From JASGIT01 sp047601665 (GTDB taxonomy: Bacteria > Pseudomonadota > Gammaproteobacteria > Burkholderiales > Burkholderiaceae_C), in the NCBI GenBank assembly GCA_047601665.1, contig JASGIT010000001.1:3782001-3846000 (forward strand): 64,000 nucleotides of DNA, written 5' to 3'. Positions 37,226 through 44,971 of this stretch are shown in pieces (position 1 is the first letter of the stretch; each line of letters begins with the position of its first letter). Both the position numbers and the translations under genes were made by a program. The notes beneath the pieces are model-generated. The model had not been told where the DNA came from and ran no database searches. It saw only the letters and a program-made list of their open reading frames with translations.

Positions 37226-38092
37226 CTACGCCTTGCCCCGCAGCACCGCCGCTACCCCGCCCAGAATGGCGGCAGAGGCCAGCAACATGCGCGGCGTGAC
37301 CGTCTCGCCCAGCAGCAGCACGCCGCCAAAGGCCGTGATCACCGGCACGCTGAGCTGCACGGCGGCGGCCCGGGTGGACGACAGGCCCGGCAGCGCCGCG
37401 TACCACAGGGCATAGCCCACGCCCGAGGTCAGCGCGCCCGAGGCGATGCCGCTCGCCCAGCCGGCCAGGCTGGCCCCATCCAGCGCGCTGTGCGGCGCCA
37501 TCAGCCACAACCCCAGCGCCAACGGAACCGCCCGCATGAAGTTGCCCGCCGTGCCACGCAACGGGTCGCCCCCGCTGCGGCCGCGCAGCGAATACACCCC
37601 CCAGGCCACGCCCGCCAGCAGCATGAGCGCCGCGCTGGCCGGCGCGGGCGCCTCCAACCCCGGCAGCATCAGCGCCACCAGCCCGGCCAGGGCCAGGAGC
37701 AGGCCGGCCCATTGGGTGGCGCGCAGGCGTTCCCCCGCCCACAGCCCGTGTCCCAGCATCGTGACCTGCACCGCGCCGAACAGCAGCAGCGCCCCCGGCC
37801 CGGCGGCAAGCCCCACATAGGCGAAAGAAAAGGCCGCGGCATAGACGAACAACGCCAGCGCGCCGAGCCAATCCCCCGTGGGTGGCCGGTCTGCCGCGCG
37901 CACCCGCACAATCAGCCACAGCGTGGCAGCGCCGGACAGTATCCGCACGCCGGTGAACGCCGCCGGCCCGATGGACGTGTGGAGCAGTGCGTAGCGGCAC
38001 AGCAACGAGTTGCCCGCAAAGGCCAGCAGGGCCAACAGCGTGAGCAGCGTCAATCTGCTCGAAAGGGTTGAAAGGGCGGTGGTCGGGGTCAT
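37226..38092 (-). CDS. EamA/DMT-family transporter
   Basis: 288 residues, ten predicted membrane spans in two EamA repeats (LTLLALLAFAGNSLLCRYAL in the first; WASGIASGALTSGVGYALWYAAL then PVITAFGGVLLLGETVT in the second). I chose ATG 38092; a start at 38146 would add an unlikely leader. Members export or import amino acids and other metabolites; the substrate here is unknown. Convergent with uvrB. Confidence 0.85.
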   Translation of the reverse strand: MTPTTALSTLSSRLTLLTLLALLAFAGNSLLCRYALLHTSIGPAAFTGVRILSGAATLWLIVRVRAADRPPTGDWLGALALFVYAAAFSFAYVGLAAGPGALLLFGAVQVTMLGHGLWAGERLRATQWAGLLLALAGLVALMLPGLEAPAPASAALMLLAGVAWGVYSLRGRSGGDPLRGTAGNFMRAVPLALGLWLMAPHSALDGASLAGWASGIASGALTSGVGYALWYAALPGLSSTRAAAVQLSVPVITAFGGVLLLGETVTPRMLLASAAILGGVAAVLRGKA

Positions 38093-38177
38093 CTTCCTCT
38101 CGAGGGTACGCGGGTACACGCCCGCGCGTGCCAGCGCAGGCACCACTTACCCGACAAAAACAATAGGGATTTCTGGT

Positions 38178-38200
38178 ATACTTGTCCGAAATACTCAACA
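38178..38200 (+). promoter_or_regulatory. Candidate type-1 IscR binding site upstream of iscR
   Basis: ATACTTGTCCGAAATACTC lies 130 bp before the iscR start and resembles the left half and centre of the type-1 IscR box (ATASYYGACTRWWWYAGTC...), with A/T and T/C deviations. IscR with a [2Fe-2S] cluster normally represses its own operon through such a site. The match is by eye. Confidence 0.45.
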
Positions 38201-38329
38201 AAACAGCCCAAGAAGGGATCCGCGCCTGTCACCCAGGCCGGAGCAAGGGGCGGAGACGGTGCCGTGCGTACCCGTGTACCCCACAACCACGCCGGCGTTT
38301 GCCACCACATACAAGCTAAGGAGCTTGCG

Positions 38330-38866
38330 ATGCGTCTCACTACCAAAGGCCGCTTTGCGGTCACCGCCATGATCGACCTGGCCCTGCGCCAGAACAACGG
38401 CCCCGTCACGCTGGCGGCCATCAGCCAGCGCCAGCAGATCTCGCTGTCGTACCTGGAGCAGCTGTTCGGCAAACTGCGCCGCAATGAATTGGTCGAATCC
38501 ACCCGCGGCCCCGGGGGCGGCTACACGCTGGCGCGCAAGGCCAGCGACATCACGGTGGCCGACATCATCGTCTCGGTGGACGAACCCATTGACGCCACCC
38601 AATGCGGCGGCAAGGAAAACTGCCTGGGCGAAGCGGGCCGCTGCATGACGCACGACCTCTGGACGGCACTGAACCAGCGCATGGTCGAGTTCCTCGACTC
38701 CGTCACGCTGCAGAAGCTGGTGGACGAGCAACTCGCCAAGGGCGTGCAGATCGAGGACAAGCCCGTGGTGCGCCGTGCCATTTCCACCACGCCCGTGGTC
38801 AAGCCGATCCGCGTGAATGCGCCGAACTCGGTGTTCGCCCTGGGCAACGCCTTCGCCAAATCGTGA
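38330..38866 (+). CDS. iscR: Iron-sulfur cluster regulator IscR
   Basis: 178 residues from ATG 38330 (AAGGAG upstream). Rrf2-type winged helix at the N-terminus (MRLTTKGRFAVTAMIDLALR; recognition region SLSYLEQLFGKLRR) and the three cluster-binding cysteines in CGGKENCLGEAGRC (near residues 92, 98, 104). It senses Fe-S demand and controls the isc operon that follows at once. C-terminus extended past the core by about 40 residues, usual in betaproteobacteria. Confidence 0.95.
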   Translation: MRLTTKGRFAVTAMIDLALRQNNGPVTLAAISQRQQISLSYLEQLFGKLRRNELVESTRGPGGGYTLARKASDITVADIIVSVDEPIDATQCGGKENCLGEAGRCMTHDLWTALNQRMVEFLDSVTLQKLVDEQLAKGVQIEDKPVVRRAISTTPVVKPIRVNAPNSVFALGNAFAKS

Positions 38867-38920
38867 TGAGCGCGGCCTGCGCCGCTTTTTCGATCGTTGA
38901 ATAAAACAAAAGAGCCAGTC

Positions 38921-40141
38921 ATGGACATGACCCCACATTTCCCCATCTACCTCGACTACGGCGCGACCACGCCCGTGGACCCGCGCGTGGTCGACGCCAT
39001 GATTCCCTGGCTGCGCGAGCACTTCGGCAACGCGGCCTCGCGCAGCCACGCCTGGGGCTGGGAGGCCGAAGAGGCCATCGAAAAAGCGCGCGGCCACGTG
39101 GCCGACCTGATCGGCGCCGACCCGCGCGAAATCGTCTGGACCAGCGGCGCCACCGAATCCATCAACCTCGCCCTTAAGGGCGCGGCCCATTTCTACCAGG
39201 GCAAGGGCAAGCACCTCATCACGCTCAAGACCGAGCACAAGGCCGTGCTGGACACCATGCGCGAGCTGGAGCGCCAGGGTTTCGACGTGACCTACATGGA
39301 CGTGAAGGAAGACGGCCTGCTCGACCTCGACGCCTTCAAGGCAGCCCTGCGCCCCGACACCATCCTGGTCAGCGTGCTGTTCGTGAACAACGAGATCGGC
39401 GTGATCCAGGACATCCCCGCCATCGGCGCGATCTGCCGCGAGAAGGGCATCCTGCTGCACGTCGATGCCGCGCAGGCCACGGGCCGGGTCGATATCGACA
39501 TGAAGACCCTGCCCATCGACCTGATGAGCATGACCGCGCACAAGACCTACGGCCCCAAGGGCGTGGGCGCGCTGTACGTGCGCCGCAAGCCACGCGTGCG
39601 CATCGAGGCGCAAATCCACGGCGGCGGTCACGAGCGTGGTATGCGCTCGGGCACGCTGCCCACGCACCAGATCGTCGGCATGGGCGAGGCCTTCCGCATC
39701 ATCAAGCTCGAAATGAACGAGGTGAACGCCAAGGCCCGCGCGCTGCAGCAGCGGCTGCTGAACGGCCTGAAGGACATCGAGCAGGTGTTCATCAACGGCA
39801 GCATGGAACACCGCGTGCCGCAGAACCTGAACATGAGCTTCAATTTCGTCGAAGGCGAGTCGCTGATCATGGGCATCAAGGGCCTGGCCGTCTCCAGCGG
39901 TTCCGCCTGCACCTCGGCCAGCCTGGAGCCCAGCTACGTGCTGCGCGCCCTGGGCCGCAGCGATGAACTGGCGCACAGCAGCCTGCGCATGACCATCGGC
40001 CGGTTCACGACTGAGGAAGAGATCGATTACGCCATCTCCACCATCCGGCACAACGTGGCCAAGCTGCGCGAACTGAGCCCGCTGTGGGAGATGTATAAGG
40101 ATGGCGTGGACCTGAGCACCATCCAGTGGGCCGCGCACTGA
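38921..40141 (+). CDS. iscS: Cysteine desulfurase IscS
   Basis: 406 residues. PLP-binding Lys in SMTAHKTYGPKGVGALYV and the catalytic Cys on the mobile loop SSGSACTSASLEPSYVLRALG are present. IscS takes sulfur from cysteine and passes it to IscU. Start chosen at ATG 38921 (MDMTPHFPIYLDYGATTP); ATG 38927 is equally possible, while the in-frame TTG at 38897 is unlikely. The ribosome site is weak, so initiation may depend on coupling with iscR. Confidence 0.96.
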   Translation: MDMTPHFPIYLDYGATTPVDPRVVDAMIPWLREHFGNAASRSHAWGWEAEEAIEKARGHVADLIGADPREIVWTSGATESINLALKGAAHFYQGKGKHLITLKTEHKAVLDTMRELERQGFDVTYMDVKEDGLLDLDAFKAALRPDTILVSVLFVNNEIGVIQDIPAIGAICREKGILLHVDAAQATGRVDIDMKTLPIDLMSMTAHKTYGPKGVGALYVRRKPRVRIEAQIHGGGHERGMRSGTLPTHQIVGMGEAFRIIKLEMNEVNAKARALQQRLLNGLKDIEQVFINGSMEHRVPQNLNMSFNFVEGESLIMGIKGLAVSSGSACTSASLEPSYVLRALGRSDELAHSSLRMTIGRFTTEEEIDYAISTIRHNVAKLRELSPLWEMYKDGVDLSTIQWAAH

Positions 40142-40174
40142 GCGCCGCCCTCGTTAGTAAAGGAGGAATAGACC

Positions 40175-40585
40175 ATGGCTTATTCAGACAAAGTGGTAGA
40201 CCACTACGAAAACCCCCGCAACGTCGGCTCCTTTGAAAAGGGCGACGACACCGTCGGCACCGGCATGGTGGGCGCGCCCGCCTGCGGCGACGTGATGAAG
40301 CTGCAGATCAAGGTGAACCCCGACACCGGCGTGATCGAGGACGCGCGCTTCAAGACCTACGGCTGTGGCTCGGCCATCGCGTCGAGCTCGCTCGTGACCG
40401 AATGGGTCAAGGGCAAGACGCTGGACGAAGCCGCGCAGATCAAGAACAGCGCCATCGCCGAGGAACTGGCCCTGCCGCCTGTGAAGGTGCACTGCTCCAT
40501 CCTGGCCGAAGACGCCATCAAGGCCGCCGTGAACGACTACAAGGCCAAGCACGGCGCCACCGTGGCTGATTCCGTGGCGGCCTGA
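40175..40585 (+). CDS. iscU: Fe-S cluster scaffold IscU
   Basis: 136 residues. The three cluster cysteines are in PACGD, YGCGSA and VHCSI, and LPPVK just before the third is the HscA recognition motif. IscU assembles the [2Fe-2S] cluster with IscS. It has an excellent ribosome site (AAAGGAGGAA), stronger than that of iscS, in line with its need as an abundant scaffold. Confidence 0.97.
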   Translation: MAYSDKVVDHYENPRNVGSFEKGDDTVGTGMVGAPACGDVMKLQIKVNPDTGVIEDARFKTYGCGSAIASSSLVTEWVKGKTLDEAAQIKNSAIAEELALPPVKVHCSILAEDAIKAAVNDYKAKHGATVADSVAA

Positions 40586-40589
40586 GCCC

Positions 40590-40913
40590 ATGTCCATCAC
40601 ATTGACCGAAGCCGCTGCCCGCCACGTGAACCGCTACCTCACGCGGCGCGGCAAGGGGCTGGGCGTGCGCCTCGGGGTCAAGACCACGGGCTGCTCGGGC
40701 CTGGCCTACAAGCTGGAGTATGTGGACGAAGCCGCGCCGGAAGACATCGTGTTCGAGAACCACGGCGTCAAGGTGCTCATCGACCCCAAGAGCCTGGCCT
40801 ACATCGACGGCACCGAGCTCGACTTCGTGCGCGAAGGGCTGAACGAGGGCTTCCGGTTCAACAACCCCAACGAGCGCGACCGCTGCGGGTGCGGCGAGAG
40901 CTTCCGCGTCTGA
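40590..40913 (+). CDS. iscA: A-type Fe-S carrier IscA
   Basis: 107 residues with the three conserved cysteines: TTGCSGLAY and the C-terminal RCGCGESF. It carries clusters from the scaffold to target proteins. Separated by 4 bp from iscU. A terminator-like hairpin follows the stop. Confidence 0.96.
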   Translation: MSITLTEAAARHVNRYLTRRGKGLGVRLGVKTTGCSGLAYKLEYVDEAAPEDIVFENHGVKVLIDPKSLAYIDGTELDFVREGLNEGFRFNNPNERDRCGCGESFRV

Positions 40914-40933
40914 GCGGCCCTGCGCCTTCTTGC

Positions 40934-40958
40934 AAAACCGCCCCGCTGGCGGTTTTTT
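40934..40958 (+). terminator. Terminator-like hairpin between iscA and hscB
   Basis: AAAACCGCC, loop CCGCT, GGCGGTTTT, then TT: a textbook intrinsic terminator inside the isc operon, ending 5 bp before the hscB start codon. It may lower expression of hscBA-fdx relative to iscRSUA. It also occupies the place where the hscB ribosome site should be. Confidence 0.75.
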
Positions 40959-40963
40959 CTTGT

Positions 40964-41482
40964 ATGAACCTCCAATCCGACGACTTTGAACTCTTTGGCC
41001 TGCCGCGCCGCTTCGCGCAGGAGCGCGCGCAGATCGACGCGCGCTGGAAAGAGTTGCAGCGCGAGGCCCACCCTGACCGCTTCGCCTCCCAAGGCGCCGC
41101 CGCGCAGCGCGTGGCCATGCAATGGTCGGTGCGCATCAACGAGGCCTACCAGCGCCTCAAGGACCCGCTCAAGCGAGCCGCCTACCTGTGCGAACTGAAT
41201 GGCGCGCCCATCCGCGCCGAGGACAACACCGCCATGCCGCCCGCATTCCTGATACAGCAGATGGAATGGCGCGAGGCGTTGGACGAAGCGGACGGCGAAG
41301 CCGCGTTCAATGCCCTGCAAACCGAAGTGGACGCAGCCCGCGCCCGCGCCTTGTCCGCGCTCGACTGGCTCATCGACGAAAAGGGCGATTACGCCCAAGC
41401 CTCACAGCAGGTCAGAGCCCTTATGTTCATTGCGCGATTTGCCCAGAGCATCGACCAGCGCCGCGAGCAGCCAGGACAATAA
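40964..41482 (+). CDS. hscB: Co-chaperone HscB
   Basis: 172 residues. N-terminal J-domain with the HPD triad (EAHPDRF, near residue 35) and a C-terminal helical domain that binds IscU (TAMPPAFLIQQMEWREAL). It brings IscU to HscA and stimulates ATP hydrolysis. ATG 40964 gives the normal HscB length; there is no recognisable ribosome site because a hairpin lies directly upstream. Confidence 0.94.
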   Translation: MNLQSDDFELFGLPRRFAQERAQIDARWKELQREAHPDRFASQGAAAQRVAMQWSVRINEAYQRLKDPLKRAAYLCELNGAPIRAEDNTAMPPAFLIQQMEWREALDEADGEAAFNALQTEVDAARARALSALDWLIDEKGDYAQASQQVRALMFIARFAQSIDQRREQPGQ

Positions 41483-41507
41483 CGCCCCTCACGACAGATA
41501 CAGACCC

Positions 41508-43364
41508 ATGGCGCTTTTGCAGATTTCCGAACCCGGCCAGTCGCCCGACCCGCACCAGCGGCGCATCGCGGTGGGCATAGACCTGGGCACCACGCACTCC
41601 CTGGTGGCCGCAGTGCGCAATGGCGTGGCCGAATGCCTGCCCGACGACCAAGGCCGCGTGCTGCTGCCGTCCGTCGTGCGCTACCTCGAAGGCAACGGCC
41701 GCCAGATCGGCCACGACGCCGTGGCCCACCAGGCGCAGGATGCGCGCAACACCATCGCCTCGGTCAAGCGCTTCATGGGCCGGGGACTGGCCGACGTGGC
41801 CGGGGCCGACAAGCTGCCCTATGAACTGCAAGGGCAGGGCGGCATGGTGAACATCGCCACCGCAGGCGGCGTGAAATCGCCCGTGGAGGTAAGCGCCGAA
41901 ATACTGGCCACGCTGCGCTACCGCGCCGAGGACACCTTCAACGACGACCTGTACGGCGCCGTCATCACCGTGCCCGCGTACTTCGACGACGCTCAGCGCC
42001 AGGCCACCAAGGACGCGGCGCAATTGGCGGGCCTGAAGCTGCTGCGCCTCATCAACGAGCCCACCGCCGCTGCCATCGCCTACGGCCTGGACAACGCCAG
42101 CGAAGGCGTCTACGCCGTGTACGACCTGGGCGGGGGCACGTTCGACATCTCCATCCTGCGGCTGACGCAAGGCGTGTTCGAGGTGATGGCCACCGGCGGC
42201 GACTCGGCCCTGGGCGGCGACGACTACGACGCCGCGCTGGCCGACTGGGTGCTCGGCCAGCTGGGCCTGTCGGCGCAGACGCCCGAAGACAAGGCCGCCG
42301 TGCGCCTGGCCGCCCGCGCCTGCAAGGAGGCGCTTTCTGCTACTGAAATGGTAGCTTTCAGCGCTCAACTGGCGGGCGCTACAGCCCGATTTGATGTGAA
42401 AAGTGCGGATTTCGAGACCGCCACCGCCGCGCTCACCCAGCGCACCCTGGCCGCCGTGCGCCGCACGCTGCGCGACGCGCAGTTGGCACCTGCCGACGTG
42501 CAGGGCGTGGTCATGGTTGGCGGCTCCACCCGTATGCCCCAGGTGCGGCGCGCCGTGGGCGAGTTCTTTGGCCGCGCACCGCTCACCAACCTCAATCCCG
42601 ACGAGGTCGTGGTCCTGGGCGCGGCCATCCAGGCCAACCAGTTGGCGGGCAACAATGCGGCGGGCGACCTGCTGCTGCTCGACGTGATTCCGCTTTCGCT
42701 CGGCATCGAAACCATGGGCGGCCTGGTCGAGCGCATCGTGGCGCGCAACGAGACCATCCCCACCGCCCGCGCGCAGGACTTCACCACCTACCAGGACGGC
42801 CAGACCGCCCTGGCCCTGCACGTGGTGCAGGGCGAGCGCGACCTCGTGGCCGACTGCCGCAGCCTGGCCCGCTTCGAGTTGCGCGGCATTCCGCCCATGG
42901 CGGCGGGCGCGGCGCGCATCCGCGTCACCTTCACCGTCGATGCGGACGGCCTGCTCTCCGTCAGCGCGCAGGAGCAGACCAGCGGCGTGGAGGCGCGTAT
43001 CGACGTGAAGCCGTCCTACGGCCTGTCCGACGAACAGATCGCCCGTATGTTGCAAGAGGGCTTTGCCACGGCGCAGGAAGACATGCAGGCCCGTGCCGTG
43101 GTCGAAGCGCGTGTGGACGCAGACCGTATGCTGCTCGCCACGCAAAGCGCGCTCGATGCCGACGGCGACCTCCTCACCGCCGACGAGCGGGCCGCCATCG
43201 ACGTGCTGATGGCCCAATTGCGCACCGCCAAAGACGCGCCAGACGCCACCACCATCGAAGCCGCCACCGAAGCCCTGGCCCACGGCACCGAGCCCTTCGC
43301 CGCCCGGCGCATGAACCGCGGCATCCGCGAGGCGCTCGCGGGCAAGAACGTGCAATCCCTCTAA
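41508..43364 (+). CDS. hscA: Hsp70-type chaperone HscA
   Basis: 618 residues. Nucleotide-binding domain starts at GIDLGTTHSLVA; phosphate-2 motif YDLGGGTFDISIL and VVMVGGSTRMPQVR follow; substrate-binding domain from about residue 395. It releases clusters from IscU in an ATP-driven cycle with HscB. Unusual: residues about 277-296 (LSATEMVAFSAQLAGATARF) are encoded by a copy of the palindromic repeat found elsewhere in intergenic DNA, kept in frame. The segment lies in a surface-type region of the nucleotide-binding domain. Confidence 0.95.
   Translation: MALLQISEPGQSPDPHQRRIAVGIDLGTTHSLVAAVRNGVAECLPDDQGRVLLPSVVRYLEGNGRQIGHDAVAHQAQDARNTIASVKRFMGRGLADVAGADKLPYELQGQGGMVNIATAGGVKSPVEVSAEILATLRYRAEDTFNDDLYGAVITVPAYFDDAQRQATKDAAQLAGLKLLRLINEPTAAAIAYGLDNASEGVYAVYDLGGGTFDISILRLTQGVFEVMATGGDSALGGDDYDAALADWVLGQLGLSAQTPEDKAAVRLAARACKEALSATEMVAFSAQLAGATARFDVKSADFETATAALTQRTLAAVRRTLRDAQLAPADVQGVVMVGGSTRMPQVRRAVGEFFGRAPLTNLNPDEVVVLGAAIQANQLAGNNAAGDLLLLDVIPLSLGIETMGGLVERIVARNETIPTARAQDFTTYQDGQTALALHVVQGERDLVADCRSLARFELRGIPPMAAGAARIRVTFTVDADGLLSVSAQEQTSGVEARIDVKPSYGLSDEQIARMLQEGFATAQEDMQARAVVEARVDADRMLLATQSALDADGDLLTADERAAIDVLMAQLRTAKDAPDATTIEAATEALAHGTEPFAARRMNRGIREALAGKNVQSL
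42338..42395 (+). repeat. Dispersed palindromic repeat inside hscA
   Basis: TGCTACTGAAATGGTAGCTT, CAGCGCTC and GGGCGCTACAGCCC align with the reverse complement of the intergenic copy at 31829-31887 with the same spacing. The repeat is in frame and adds no stop codon. Confidence 0.75.
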
Positions 43365-43379
43365 GAACAACGACTCCCC

Positions 43380-43718
43380 ATGCCCGTCATCAAAATCCTG
43401 CCCCACGCCGAATACTGCCCCGATGGCGCTGAAATCACGGCCCCCGCCGGCACCTCCATCTGCGAGGCGCTGCTCGAAAACAAGATCAATATCGAACATG
43501 CCTGCGACATGAGCTGCGCCTGCACCACCTGCCACGTCATCGTGCGCGAGGGCGGCGCGTCGCTCAACGAAGCCGAGGAAGAAGAAGAAGACCTGCTCGA
43601 CCGCGCCTGGGGCCTCACGCCGCAATCTCGCCTGTCGTGCCAGGCCATCCTGGCGCAGCAGGATTTGACGGTGGAGATCCCCAAATACTCCATCAACCAC
43701 GCGAAAGAGAACCACTGA
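43380..43718 (+). CDS. fdx: ISC-type [2Fe-2S] ferredoxin
   Basis: 112 residues with adrenodoxin-type cluster ligands C-x5-C-x2-C (ACDMSCACTTC) and a later Cys (SRLSCQAIL). It supplies electrons to cluster assembly on IscU. Last isc gene; no iscX is visible after it. dnaQ follows 13 bp downstream. Confidence 0.94.
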   Translation: MPVIKILPHAEYCPDGAEITAPAGTSICEALLENKINIEHACDMSCACTTCHVIVREGGASLNEAEEEEEDLLDRAWGLTPQSRLSCQAILAQQDLTVEIPKYSINHAKENH

Positions 43719-43731
43719 TGTGGGGGCACAT

Positions 43732-44466
43732 ATGACTCGCCAAGTCGTCTTCGACACCGAAACCACCGGCCTGTCGCCCGAAAACGGCGACCGCATCATC
43801 GAAATCGGCTGCGTGGAACTGGTGAACCGCAAGCACACCGGCCGCCACCTGCACCTGTACCTCAACCCCGAGCGCGACAGCCATGAAGACGCGCTGCGCG
43901 TGCACGGCCTGACGACCGAATTCCTCAGCGACAAACCCAAGTTCGCCGAAGTGGTGGACGAGGTGCTGGATTTCATGCGCGGCGCCGAAGTCATCATCCA
44001 CAACGCGCCGTTCGACATCGGCTTCTTCAACAGCGAATTGCAGCGCACCGGCCACCCGCCGTTTGCCGAGCACATCAACGGCGTGATCGACACCCTGGTC
44101 ATGGCCAAGGAGATGTTCCCCGGCAAGCGCAACTCGCTCGACGCGCTGTGCACCCGCCTGGAGGTGGACAACTCGGGCCGCACGCTGCACGGTGCCCTGC
44201 TGGACGCGCAACTGCTGGCCGACGTCTACATCAACCTCACGCGCGGCCAGGAAGCGCTGCTGGTGGCCGAGGAAGAGGGCGGCAGCGCGCACGCCCCTAT
44301 TGCCGCCGCGCAGCGCATCGACCTCAGCGGCATCGCACTGCCCGTGCTGCGTGCCAACGACCAGGAGCGTGCCGCCCACGAAGACTTGCTCACCCAACTC
44401 GACAAAGCCAGCGGCGGCAAAACAATCTGGCGGACTTTCGAGAGTGCTGGAAAACCTGTGCCATAA
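43732..44466 (+). CDS. dnaQ: DNA polymerase III epsilon subunit (proofreading exonuclease)
   Basis: 244 residues. DEDDh exonuclease motifs: FDTETTGL (Exo I), HNAPFDIGFF (Exo II) and HGALLDAQLLADVY (Exo III, His and Asp). The C-terminal tail (DKASGGKTIWRTFE) is the segment that contacts the polymerase alpha subunit region. Start at ATG 43732 (MTRQVVFDTE). Proximity to fdx suggests read-through from the isc operon; two tRNA genes follow. Confidence 0.95.
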   Translation: MTRQVVFDTETTGLSPENGDRIIEIGCVELVNRKHTGRHLHLYLNPERDSHEDALRVHGLTTEFLSDKPKFAEVVDEVLDFMRGAEVIIHNAPFDIGFFNSELQRTGHPPFAEHINGVIDTLVMAKEMFPGKRNSLDALCTRLEVDNSGRTLHGALLDAQLLADVYINLTRGQEALLVAEEEGGSAHAPIAAAQRIDLSGIALPVLRANDQERAAHEDLLTQLDKASGGKTIWRTFESAGKPVP

Positions 44467-44495
44467 TAGAAGGCTGCCGCAAACACTGCGGCAAC

Positions 44496-44570
44496 GGGTG
44501 ATTAGCTCAGCGGTAGAGCACTGCCTTCACACGGCAGGGGTCACATGTTCGATCCATGTATCACCCACCA
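44496..44570 (+). tRNA. tRNA-Val(CAC)
   Basis: 75 bases with acceptor GGGTGAT/ATCACCC, D-arm GCTCAGCGGTAGAGC, anticodon stem CTGCC/GGCAG enclosing TTCACAC (anticodon CAC), T-arm ACATG-TTCGATC-CATGT, and encoded CCA. It lies 29 bp after dnaQ. Confidence 0.95.
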
Positions 44571-44674
44571 GTTTTTCTGAATAAAACCAAGTAATTGCGT
44601 TTGTTGGGAAGGCTGATGGATGCCGAGGTACGGAAACTTAGGGTTTGCCGTAGGCCGTCAGTGTGTTTTCTGCC

Positions 44675-44749
44675 GGGTCGTTAACTCAGCGGTAGAGTGC
44701 CACCTTCACACGGTGGAAGCCAGTGGTTCGATCCCACTACGACCCACCA
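44675..44749 (+). tRNA. tRNA-Val(CAC), second isodecoder
   Basis: 75 bases: acceptor GGGTCGT/ACGACCC, D-arm ACTCAGCGGTAGAGT, anticodon stem CCACC/GGTGG enclosing TTCACAC (anticodon CAC), T-arm CAGTGG-TTCGATC-CCACT, encoded CCA. It has the same anticodon as the first gene but clearly different stems. Confidence 0.95.
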
Positions 44750-44756
44750 TATTGCG

Positions 44757-44785
44757 AACCCGGCTTAGGCCGGGTTTGTCTTTTC
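44757..44785 (+). terminator. Terminator after the tRNA genes
   Basis: AACCCGGC, loop TTAG, GCCGGGTT, then TTGTCTTTT. Ends the dnaQ-tRNA transcript and separates it from the converging injection-system operon. The 186 bp that follow hold no recognisable gene; the minus strand may carry a decayed insertion-element fragment. Confidence 0.8.
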
Positions 44786-44971
44786 AGAGATCGATCATCT
44801 TGGTGCCCATGATCGGCAAGATCCGCCTCAGCAAGTGACGATGTGCGTTATGGCCTGAGGGGCCAAGTGCAAGATCCTGGTTGAGTGTTGGCCAGCGATG
44901 TTTTGCGATGAGAGGCCGGTCCCGTTGACCTGATAGGGCCGTTGCACTTCGGCGCCAAGGACACTGTCATT

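Noticed and set aside
44800..44971. Insertion-sequence remnant between the tRNA terminator and the eCIS operon
   Set aside because: The minus strand gives a short peptide that feels transposase-like, but no catalytic motif, inverted repeats or target duplication could be found.
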